Shown one piece after another: positions 57,033 through 64,000 of a stretch of 64,000 bases of DNA. The notes under the pieces are model-generated. The model made no database searches. It was given only the letters and a program-made list of their open reading frames with translations, and had not been told where the DNA came from. The stretch's first letter is position 1. Each line of letters opens with the position of its first letter. This DNA comes from Bacillus sp. ISL-7 (GTDB taxonomy: Bacteria > Bacillota > Bacilli > Bacillales_B > DSM-18226). A program made the translations under genes and the position numbers. Location: assembly GCF_018613065.1 (NCBI RefSeq), contig NZ_JAGGQW010000015.1, positions 1 through 64,000 on the forward strand, written 5' to 3'.

Positions 57033-57374
57033 GTGAAAAAGATCCTGATTAGTTTATATATAAGCTTACTTTTCATCTCGGTAAGTGTACATCCACTGAC
57101 CCCCATTCATGAAGTAAGTGCACAACACAAACCGATTCCCTCCTATGCCAAGTGGGGTACATTAGCACTAAAGAAAACTCATGAAAAATATCCGCATGCA
57201 AAAATAATTGATTATCTCCACATTGGAAGAACGAGTGGACCACAAACCTCCACTGAAAGGTTCAAGCTTTGGTTAAAAGAAAACAATGGAGAATTCGGCG
57301 TTTTCATCACAATTGAATTTAACAAGCAGACCGAAAAGGTCCTTAAGGTAACTTTTGAGGAGACAGCAAGGTAA
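57033..57374 (+). CDS. DUF3889-family secreted protein
   Basis: The 113-residue protein begins at a GTG preceded by GAGGG. It has a signal peptide (KKILISLYISLLFISVSV, cleavage near residue 30) and a small domain reading PSYAKWGTLALKKTHEKYP and VFITIEFNKQTEKVLKVTF, the DUF3889 pattern. It is probably exported. Its function is unknown. Confidence 0.75.
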   Translation: MKKILISLYISLLFISVSVHPLTPIHEVSAQHKPIPSYAKWGTLALKKTHEKYPHAKIIDYLHIGRTSGPQTSTERFKLWLKENNGEFGVFITIEFNKQTEKVLKVTFEETAR

Positions 57375-57396
57375 TTCCTTTTGAAGGTGGATCTAA

Positions 57397-57465
57397 ATGC
57401 CTAGTAAGACAGGATTCTATAGGAATTTGGATATTGCTGGCTATGACCTGATTGATAAAAAATAA
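57397..57465 (+). CDS. candidate 22-residue small protein
   Basis: An ATG six bases after GAAGGTGG opens a 22-codon frame (MPSKTGFYRNLDIAGYDLID..., ending in two lysines) and stops at TAA. It lies 22 bases after the DUF3889 gene, so it may be co-transcribed. The good ribosome binding site is the main support; the peptide could equally be a relic of a longer gene. Confidence 0.35.
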   Translation: MPSKTGFYRNLDIAGYDLIDKK

Positions 57466-57484
57466 GAACATTATTAAAAACCAA

Positions 57485-57524
57485 GTAAACCACTAAGAAA
57501 AGTCTCTACTTAGTGGTTTTGTTT
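57485..57524 (+). terminator. terminator after the DUF3889 unit
   Basis: AAACCACTAAG and CTTAGTGGTTTTG pair around a 10-base loop with T-rich sequence after. Confidence 0.8.
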
Positions 57525-57603
57525 ATAAATAGTAAGCCCTAGTGCATAATTTCCATTCTTAGGAACAAACTATATTAATCCAGTTACTATCGGAGTGAAT
57601 AAT

Positions 57604-58458
57604 ATGCATAATTCATATTGGTATTATGCTTTACTGGTTCTCAGCACTTGTGTATTTTGTTTTATACTATTCAAAAAAAGAAATACGCAAACTCTATTCC
57701 TATTATTAACTATGATTGGTATGGGCTATCTTATTGAAACCATTATCTTTAATTTCTTAGGAAGCTATGAATACCACCCAAATTTTATCCAGTATAATAC
57801 ATTTTATGACAGCAATTTAGGGGCATTCGTCTCCAATACCTTTTCTTTACCCGTCGTTGCCACCTTAATAGCGACCTTGCACTTAGGGTGGATTTGGATG
57901 GTCTTCTTTTCAGGGGTATTTGTCGGGATTGAATGGTTATTTTTAAAGCTTCATATTTATGCCCATAATTGGTGGAGGTTAGCATATACTGGGTTTGGAC
58001 TCCCCTTTTATTTTGCGATGTCTAAAGTTTATTATAAATGGATTAAACACCCTTCAAAAGGGCTCAAACATTATTGGATGCTTTATTTAATCACTGGATC
58101 CATTTCTGCTAGTACCTATATTCTGCCGATCATCTTTTTCTCGAATCGAATATACACTCCTGGGTGGTTTGAAAATTCTGGACGGGATTCGATTGCCTTA
58201 GCAGCTATTTTCTATTTATGTGATAGTCTGTTTTATTGTCTAATGACTAAATTTAACTGGAAAAAGAAGTGGAGCAAATATATCTTAGCAGGATTACTTA
58301 TGTTTGCGGTGAACCAAGTTCTGATCCGAGTTGGAGTCCTTCATAGTTTGGTATGGTGGGACCAGCCGTACTATGTGGGGCTATCTTTAGTACTTACCCT
58401 TATTACGGGGATTGTTAATAAAAGATTGTTTAGGGTCCCCTATAAAGAGGAAGCATAA
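57604..58458 (+). CDS. multi-pass membrane protein of unknown function (CBO0543-like)
   Basis: The 284-residue protein has about eight hydrophobic helices and the segments NFLGSYEYHP and YAHNWWRLAYTGFGLPFYF that resemble the CBO0543 group of Firmicutes membrane proteins. The ATG eight bases after GGAG is used; an in-frame GTG lies three codons earlier. The function is unknown. A strong terminator follows. Confidence 0.7.
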   Translation: MHNSYWYYALLVLSTCVFCFILFKKRNTQTLFLLLTMIGMGYLIETIIFNFLGSYEYHPNFIQYNTFYDSNLGAFVSNTFSLPVVATLIATLHLGWIWMVFFSGVFVGIEWLFLKLHIYAHNWWRLAYTGFGLPFYFAMSKVYYKWIKHPSKGLKHYWMLYLITGSISASTYILPIIFFSNRIYTPGWFENSGRDSIALAAIFYLCDSLFYCLMTKFNWKKKWSKYILAGLLMFAVNQVLIRVGVLHSLVWWDQPYYVGLSLVLTLITGIVNKRLFRVPYKEEA

Positions 58459-58495
58459 AAAAGCTGTAAAATATTTATATATTACAGCTTTTTTT
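58457..58495 (+). terminator. terminator after the CBO0543-like gene
   Basis: AAGCTGTAA and TTACAGCTT pair around an A/T-rich loop, and seven T follow. A-rich left sequence allows use from the other strand for the MOSC remnant. Confidence 0.85.
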
Positions 58496-58517
58496 GAAAG
58501 GGAAGGACAATTAGCAA

Positions 58518-58822
58518 TTAATCATTTGGTCCAAACACTCTATTTCTGATATCCAGTGTTTCCCTCATTTCTATTCGTTTCTCTAGCGTGGTTCTCATCC
58601 CTAGTTCAAGTAATTCACATTGGGAATGTTCACGCATTTCCTCAATGTTTTGTTTCTTAGCATGGATAATTTGATTGCACTTTTGAATGGTCCATTGTGG
58701 ATATGGTCGGTCAACCAAAGTAAACGTCTGCCCCTCTTCAACAAAACCATCTGATTCTTTGCCTCTTTATTTCCGATCGTTATCGGTAAACCAACAAAAA
58801 CATGTTTTAGAAAAATACTCAT
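58518..58822 (-). pseudogene. MOSC-domain protein remnant with internal deletion
   Basis: The N-terminal frame reads SIFLKHVFVGLPITIGNKEA, like the start of YflK/YiiM MOSC proteins. A second frame, joined around 58740-58765, reads FVEEGQTFTLVDRPYPQW and TIQKCNQIIHAKK, the C-terminal part. About a hundred middle residues, including the molybdenum-cofactor sulfur-carrier core, are missing and the frames do not match. The gene is dead. The deletion style resembles that of the FAD monooxygenase in this window. Confidence 0.75.
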
Positions 58823-58997
58823 CTTAATTTCCTCCTAAAAATACTGCCAATATTTTCAATGTATGTATTTATTCATGCATCTGTAATATTGCCTCTTCGT
58901 CATGTGTCCTATATTTAATGGGCATTTTTTAGATTATTTTTATTAAATCCGCTAAGAATAATGAATACACCTTCCTGTGTTGTCATGACTTTATTAA

Positions 58998-59011
58998 AAA
59001 AAGCGCTTGCA
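58998..59011. promoter_or_regulatory. cre site at the gnt promoter
   Basis: AAAAAGCGCTTGCA matches the CcpA consensus TGAAANCGNTTNCA except for the first two bases and overlaps the -35 box. It would bring gluconate use under catabolite repression. Confidence 0.65.
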
Positions 59012-59034
59012 TTTTTTAATATGTATTCTATAAT
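59007..59034 (+). promoter_or_regulatory. promoter of the gnt operon
   Basis: TTGCAT and TATAAT are 16 bases apart, with the GntR operator just after the -10 box and the cre site over the -35 box. Confidence 0.85.
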
Positions 59035-59050
59035 ACTTGTATACAAGTAT
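59033..59050. promoter_or_regulatory. GntR operator
   Basis: ATACTTGTATACAAGTAT is an 18-bp perfect palindrome that matches the GntR operator described for the Bacillus subtilis gnt operon. It starts inside the -10 box, so bound GntR would block transcription until gluconate is present. Confidence 0.9.
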
Positions 59051-59075
59051 ACTCGTATAACAAGAAGGTGAATCA

Positions 59076-59801
59076 ATGACAGAATCAAAGGAATTCTTAT
59101 ATCCCGCAAAATGGCTTTTAAAAGCTTCTGCTGGTGAACGTGTTACATGTGAGCTTAGAATGCGAATAATTTCCGGCCTTATTGAAAGCGGTACCACCCT
59201 ATCAGAAAATAAATTAGCTGCCGACTTTGATGTGAGCCGTTCCCCTATTCGGGAAGCATTAAAAACTCTTGCGTCAGAAAGTTTGATCCGTTTAGAAAGA
59301 ATGGGTGCCGTTGTAATTGGTTTCACCATTAAAGAAATAGTAGAAATTTATGAAGTCCGATTAATGATAGAAACATTTGTATATGAACGGCTTGTGAAAT
59401 TAGACACCAGAGAGTTAGTTAAGGAACTGAGTAAAATACTCGAGATGATGAAAATTGCCATCAAATATCATGATGCCGATGAGTTTTCATATCAAGATGT
59501 CTTATTCCATGAAACAATTATTCGAGCGATTAATCATTCCTACATCATGATGATCTGGAATAATGCAAAACCTGTAATGGAAGCTTTCATCCTATTGGCG
59601 ATGCGGGCTCGCTTCGAGGAAAAATACGATGACTTTCCACGTATTGTGGACAATCATCAACTTTATATTGATGCGTTCGATGCGAAAAATAGAGAACTGA
59701 TGATTCTCTCTTTGCATCAAAACTTTGATGATGTTGCAGGAAAAGTAGAAGACCTTTGGAGGTCTCAACTAATGCTTTACAAAGGAGTTGTGCAGGAATA
59801 A
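59076..59801 (+). CDS. gntR: gluconate operon repressor GntR
   Basis: The 241-residue repressor has an N-terminal GntR winged helix (LSENKLAADFDVSRSPIREALKTL, about 35-85) and a FadR/FCD-type all-helical effector domain with Asp and His residues for metal and ligand binding. It represses the gnt operon and is released by gluconate. AGAAGGTG precedes the ATG, and the gene is the first of the operon. It overlaps gntK by one base (TAATG). Confidence 0.93.
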   Translation: MTESKEFLYPAKWLLKASAGERVTCELRMRIISGLIESGTTLSENKLAADFDVSRSPIREALKTLASESLIRLERMGAVVIGFTIKEIVEIYEVRLMIETFVYERLVKLDTRELVKELSKILEMMKIAIKYHDADEFSYQDVLFHETIIRAINHSYIMMIWNNAKPVMEAFILLAMRARFEEKYDDFPRIVDNHQLYIDAFDAKNRELMILSLHQNFDDVAGKVEDLWRSQLMLYKGVVQE

Positions 59802-61342
59802 TGACAAACTATATGTTAGGGTTAGACATCGGTACAACAAGCACAAAAGCTGTTTTATTTACTGAAAAAGGCGAAGTCATCCAACAAGAGAATATCGGTT
59901 ACCCACTCTATACTCCTGATATTTCGACAGCCGAACAAGACCCAGAAGAGATCTTTATGGCTGTGGTACAAGCCATTTCGAGGATCATGAAACAACATCC
60001 TCAAAAAGAGATTTCATTCATCTCATTTAGCAGTGCGATGCATAGCCTCATTGCCATGGATGAAAATGACCAACCGCTGACACCTTGTATTACTTGGGCA
60101 GATAACCGCAGTGAAGCCTGGGCACATAAAATAAAAAATGAATTAAATGGGCATGAAGTCTACAGACGAACAGGAACGCCGATTCACCCGATGTCACCAT
60201 TGAGCAAAATCACTTGGATTGTGAATGAACGTCCTGAAATAGCTGAAAAAGCAAAAAAATATATCGGAATAAAGGAATATATATTTAAAAAGTTCTTTGA
60301 CCAGTATGTAGTCGATTATTCCCTTGCTTCTGCCATGTGCATGATGAATCTCAAAGAATTGGATTGGGATAAGGAAGCATTAGAAATCGCCGGGATATCA
60401 CGTGAGCAATTATCTAGGCTCGTGCCAACCACCGAGATTTTTACAAACTGTAATCCAGAATTAGCAAAACAAATGGGCATTGATCCTCTAACTCCCTTTG
60501 TAATTGGTGCAAGTGATGGCGTCCTTTCCAATCTTGGTGTAAATGCGATTCGAAAAGGTGAGATTGCCGTAACCATTGGGACAAGCGGGGCAATTCGAAC
60601 CATCATTGACCAGCCGCAAACCGATGAGAAAGGTAGAATCTTTTGCTACGCATTAACGGAAAAACATTGGGTTATCGGCGGGCCAGTAAACAATGGCGGG
60701 ATGGTCTTTCGCTGGATTAAGGATGAGTTTGCAGCTGCAGAGGTAGAAACCGCGAAAAGACTAGGAATTGATCCATATGAAGTATTAACCAAAATTGCAG
60801 AAGGTGTAAGACCGGGGTCAGATGGATTGTTATTCCATCCATATCTTGCTGGTGAACGTGCTCCCTTATGGAATCCGGACGTGCGTGGATCCTTTTTCGG
60901 CTTAACGATGGCACATAAGAAGGAACATATGATTCGATCTGCGCTCGAAGGTGTTATTTACAATTTATACACCGTATTTTTAGCATTAGTTGAATGTATG
61001 GAGGGACCAGTGACTCGAATCCAAGCAACTGGTGGCTTCGCAAGGTCAGAAGTTTGGCGTCAAATGATGTCTGATATTTTTGACCTGGATGTAGTCGTTC
61101 CAGAAAGCTACGAAAGTTCTTGTCTCGGTGCTTGTATCTTAGGCCTATATGCTACCGGGAAAATCGAATCCTTTGAAGTCGTTTCTGAAATGATTGGCAG
61201 TACCTACAAACATACACCTAAAGAAGAGGCTGCAACAGAGTATAGACAATTATTGCCAATCTTTATTAATTTATCGAGAGTATTAGAAGAAGACTATACA
61301 CGAATTGCCAACTATCAACGAAGTATTATTAGAAAAGCGTAA
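59801..61342 (+). CDS. gntK: gluconate kinase, FGGY family
   Basis: The 513-residue protein has the FGGY kinase opening GLDIGTTSTKAVLF (phosphate 1 loop), the catalytic-domain ITWADNRSEAW, and the second domain's IAVTIGTSGAIR and ATGGFARSEVWRQMMSDIF motifs. It phosphorylates D-gluconate to 6-phosphogluconate with ATP. The ATG sharing a base with the gntR stop is chosen over a longer in-frame start inside gntR; its length then matches Bacillus GntK. It is the second gene of the operon. Confidence 0.93.
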   Translation: MTNYMLGLDIGTTSTKAVLFTEKGEVIQQENIGYPLYTPDISTAEQDPEEIFMAVVQAISRIMKQHPQKEISFISFSSAMHSLIAMDENDQPLTPCITWADNRSEAWAHKIKNELNGHEVYRRTGTPIHPMSPLSKITWIVNERPEIAEKAKKYIGIKEYIFKKFFDQYVVDYSLASAMCMMNLKELDWDKEALEIAGISREQLSRLVPTTEIFTNCNPELAKQMGIDPLTPFVIGASDGVLSNLGVNAIRKGEIAVTIGTSGAIRTIIDQPQTDEKGRIFCYALTEKHWVIGGPVNNGGMVFRWIKDEFAAAEVETAKRLGIDPYEVLTKIAEGVRPGSDGLLFHPYLAGERAPLWNPDVRGSFFGLTMAHKKEHMIRSALEGVIYNLYTVFLALVECMEGPVTRIQATGGFARSEVWRQMMSDIFDLDVVVPESYESSCLGACILGLYATGKIESFEVVSEMIGSTYKHTPKEEAATEYRQLLPIFINLSRVLEEDYTRIANYQRSIIRKA

Positions 61343-61430
61343 GTCTCCATTTAGCGGCTGCCACTAGCCGCTTGGCTGCTTACTTGCATATTGTTTTAAA
61401 ATCATTATGAATTTTTTGGAGGGAATTATT

Positions 61431-62777
61431 ATGCCATTAGTCATTGTCGCCATTGGAATTATCGCATTACTTATTTTAATCATGGGCTTAAAATTAAACA
61501 CTTTTGTCTCACTCATCATCGTCTCGTTCGGCGTAGCTTTAGCACTTGGAATGAAACTAGATGATGTTGTCACAACCATTGAAGCTGGATTAGGCGGAAC
61601 ACTTGGTCATTTAGCATTAATCTTCGGACTCGGAGCGATGCTAGGTAGGTTAATTGCAGATTCTGGGGGCGCACAACGAATTGCCATGACCCTAGTCAAC
61701 AAATTTGGAGAAAAAAATATTCAGTGGGCTGTAGTCGTATCCTCATTCATCATTGGTATTGCATTATTCTTTGAAGTTGGACTCGTGTTATTAATTCCAA
61801 TCGTATTTGCCATTTCAAGACAATTAAAAGTTTCTATTTTATATCTCGGGATTCCGATGGCAACAGCATTATCCGTAACACATGGTTTCTTACCGCCACA
61901 CCCAGGACCAACCGTCATCGCTGGTGAATATGGTGCCAATCTTGGTGAAGTATTACTTTATGGTTTTATTATTTCGATTCCAACTGCCATTATTGCTGGA
62001 CCTATTTTTACAAAGGTTGCTAAAAAAATGGTACCTGCTTCATTTACAAGAACTGGTAGTATCGCCTCTCTAGGTGAACAAAAAACATTTAAACTTGAAG
62101 ACACACCAGGTTTTGGTATCAGTGTATTTACCGCCATGCTTCCTGTTATTTTAATGTCAATTTCTACAATTATTACGTTGCTTCAAAAAACAATGGGCTT
62201 TGCAGATAATACTGGACTTGCAATTATCCGTTTTATTGGCGGCGCCTCTACTGCGATGGTGATCTCCTTATTAGTTGCTATCTATACCATGGGCTTGGCA
62301 AGAAAAATTCCGATCAAAGATGTAATGGATTCTTGTACATCAGCCATTAATGCTATTGGTATGATGCTCCTCATCATAGGGGGCGGCGGTGCTTTCAAAC
62401 AAGTATTGATTAATGGCGGTGTAGGTGACTACGTAGCCGAATTATTTAAAGGTACTTCCATATCACCGATTTTACTTGCATGGATTATCGCGGCGATTTT
62501 ACGAATTGCCTTAGGATCTGCCACTGTTTCAGCATTAACAACTGCTGGTTTAGTTATCCCAATGTTGGGTCAATCAGATGTTAATCTTGCATTAGTCGTC
62601 CTTGCCACTGGAGCGGGTAGTTTAATCCTATCACACGTTAACGATGCCGGTTTCTGGATGTTTAAAGAGTATTTTGGTTTAAGTATGAAAGAAACATTCG
62701 CAACATGGACATTACTTGAGACAATTATTTCCGTATGCGGATTAGTATTTATTCTATTACTAAGTTTATTCGTTTAA
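61431..62777 (+). CDS. gntP: gluconate:proton symporter GntP
   Basis: The 448-residue integral membrane protein has about twelve to fourteen helices and the GntP-family motifs GLGAMLGRLIADSGGAQRIA and GFLPPHPGPTVIAGEYGAN. The ATG seven bases after GGAGGG gives exactly the length of Bacillus GntP; an upstream in-frame ATG is ignored. It imports gluconate for GntK. It is the third gene of the operon. Confidence 0.93.
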   Translation: MPLVIVAIGIIALLILIMGLKLNTFVSLIIVSFGVALALGMKLDDVVTTIEAGLGGTLGHLALIFGLGAMLGRLIADSGGAQRIAMTLVNKFGEKNIQWAVVVSSFIIGIALFFEVGLVLLIPIVFAISRQLKVSILYLGIPMATALSVTHGFLPPHPGPTVIAGEYGANLGEVLLYGFIISIPTAIIAGPIFTKVAKKMVPASFTRTGSIASLGEQKTFKLEDTPGFGISVFTAMLPVILMSISTIITLLQKTMGFADNTGLAIIRFIGGASTAMVISLLVAIYTMGLARKIPIKDVMDSCTSAINAIGMMLLIIGGGGAFKQVLINGGVGDYVAELFKGTSISPILLAWIIAAILRIALGSATVSALTTAGLVIPMLGQSDVNLALVVLATGAGSLILSHVNDAGFWMFKEYFGLSMKETFATWTLLETIISVCGLVFILLLSLFV

Positions 62778-62785
62778 TCGTGACC

Positions 62786-62814
62786 AGCAGCAGAAACTTT
62801 ATTCATCTGCTGCT
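62786..62814 (+). repeat. intercistronic hairpin between gntP and gntZ
   Basis: AGCAGCAG and CTGCTGCT form an eight-base stem without a long T-run. It may lower, but not stop, transcription into gntZ. A second small inverted repeat, ATACTTAG/CTAAGTAT, follows. Confidence 0.55.
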
Positions 62815-62922
62815 GCTTAGTTATCTAAAGGGCAGAATCCCCCCTCTTATACTTAGAATCCACTAAGTATTAAAGCGGCGGATTTACTGCCTTTTATTTT
62901 TATAAAAAGGAGAGGAAGTTAA

Positions 62923-64000
62923 ATGGACAATACAATTGGAGTTATTGGTTTAGGTGTGATGGGCAGCAATATCGCCTTAAATATGGCGAACAAAGGGGAA
63001 AAAGTAGCTGTCTATAATTACACGAGAGATTTAACAGATAAACTTTTACATAGAATTGATAATCAACAAATCGACCCGTACTATGACGTGCAAAGTTTTG
63101 TTCAGTCCTTAGAAACCCCAAGAAAGATCTTTCTTATGGTCACAGCTGGTGCAGCGATAGATTCTGTGATTTCTTCGTTAGTTCCTTTTCTTGAGCAAGG
63201 TGATATGATCATGGACGGCGGCAACTCCCATTACGAAGATACTGCCCAAAGATATGATGATTTGAAAATTAAAGGAATCGATTATTTAGGGATTGGTATT
63301 TCCGGTGGTGAAGTAGGCGCATTAAATGGCCCGTCCATCATGCCTGGCGGAGATAAGGAAGCATATGAAAAAGTTGCGCCCATACTTACAAAAATAGCTG
63401 CGCAAGTCGATGGGACCCCATGTTGCACATATATTGGTCCAAAAGGTGCAGGACATTATGTGAAAATGGTCCATAACGGAATTGAGTATGCAGATATGCA
63501 ATTGATTGCCGAAGCCTATACCTTTTTAAGAGATAGGTTACAGTTATCTGTGAATGAAATTGCTGATATCTTTGGAACATGGAATCAGGGTGAACTGAAA
63601 AGTTACCTAATCGAAATCACGGCAGAAATTTTAAAGAAAAAAGATGAAAAAACCAGCTTACCACTGATCGATGTCATTCTTGATAAAGTAGGGCAAAAAG
63701 GCACAGGTAAATGGACAAGCATGCAAGCGATAGATAACGGTATCCCCCTATCAATCATTACCGAGTCATTGTTCGCCCGGTATGTATCTTCATTAAAAGA
63801 GGAACGGGTCATCGCAGAAAATATATTAGCAGGCGCAGGAATGGACCAGCAGGATTTAGATAAGAATTTATGGATTGAGTATGTTAGACAAGCATTATAT
63901 ATGGGTAAAGTTTGCGCCTATGCCCAAGGATTTACACAATATAAAATGGCTTCTGATCTCTATGACTGGAATTTACCATTAGAAGAGATTGCACTTATTT
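62923..64000 (+). CDS. gntZ: 6-phosphogluconate dehydrogenase, truncated by the window end
   Basis: The first 359 residues of a roughly 470-residue enzyme are present. They show the dinucleotide fold VIGLGVMGSNIALNMANKG, the GISGGEVGA catalytic loop, the KMVHNGIEYADMQ segment with the catalytic Lys, and KGTGKWT. It oxidatively decarboxylates 6-phosphogluconate to ribulose 5-phosphate with NAD(P). AAAAGGAGAGG precedes the ATG. It is the fourth gene of the gnt operon; the end is beyond the window. Confidence 0.93.
   Translation, partial: MDNTIGVIGLGVMGSNIALNMANKGEKVAVYNYTRDLTDKLLHRIDNQQIDPYYDVQSFVQSLETPRKIFLMVTAGAAIDSVISSLVPFLEQGDMIMDGGNSHYEDTAQRYDDLKIKGIDYLGIGISGGEVGALNGPSIMPGGDKEAYEKVAPILTKIAAQVDGTPCCTYIGPKGAGHYVKMVHNGIEYADMQLIAEAYTFLRDRLQLSVNEIADIFGTWNQGELKSYLIEITAEILKKKDEKTSLPLIDVILDKVGQKGTGKWTSMQAIDNGIPLSIITESLFARYVSSLKEERVIAENILAGAGMDQQDLDKNLWIEYVRQALYMGKVCAYAQGFTQYKMASDLYDWNLPLEEIALI

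Overview
The window is low-GC Gram-positive chromosomal DNA from a Bacillaceae member. The gnt operon and its operator, the LicT/BglP beta-glucoside locus, YesM/YesN-type two-component systems, ATPase-less sugar ABC importers, a thermolysin-type protease and Bacillus-style ribosome binding sites all point to a soil, plant-associated Bacillus or Neobacillus-like organism. No tRNA, rRNA, CRISPR array, prophage or complete insertion sequence was seen.

Left part (1-13.4 kb): a DeoR regulator and fragments of an IS1182-type transposase and a serine recombinase lie before a fructan operon read on the minus strand. Its order of transcription is two ABC permeases, a large solute-binding lipoprotein, an intracellular GH32 hydrolase, a secreted 1268-residue multidomain GH32 fructanase, a PfkB fructokinase and a Gfo/Idh/MocA oxidoreductase. 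A strong cre site precedes the operon, and a hairpin precedes each of the two hydrolases and the kinase. A NERD-domain gene broken by a one-base shift, followed by five 52-bp tandem repeats, separates this operon from the sensors.

Sensor and transport part (14.7-26.8 kb): a histidine kinase, AraC-type response regulator, membrane-anchored sugar-binding protein and VOC protein form one minus-strand unit that looks like a three-component sugar sensor, plausibly for the fructan operon. A second kinase/regulator pair is divergent from an MsmEFG-type importer. Neither importer has an ATPase gene here, so both probably share an MsmX-like ATPase encoded elsewhere.

Middle part (26.8-45.4 kb): truncated haemoglobin, a paired SMR exporter, several VOC/PhnB-like proteins, and the licT-bglP-GH1-GH1 locus with three LicT antiterminator sites, two cre sites and mapped promoters. 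These are followed by DinB, an exonuclease, a TetR/metallo-hydrolase operon with twin operators, an apparently leaderless ArsR-SRPBCC operon, DoxX and an RlmI-like methyltransferase.

Right part (45.4-64 kb): a secreted M4 protease, an MFS exporter whose 5' leader encodes a 22-residue peptide inside a switchable RNA fold, a FAD monooxygenase and a MOSC gene each broken by an internal deletion, several uncharacterised proteins, and the gntR-gntK-gntP-gntZ gluconate operon (gntZ runs off the end). A palindrome, GGTGTCAGGCACC, recurs at six places from 38 to 52 kb, once inside a coding sequence.
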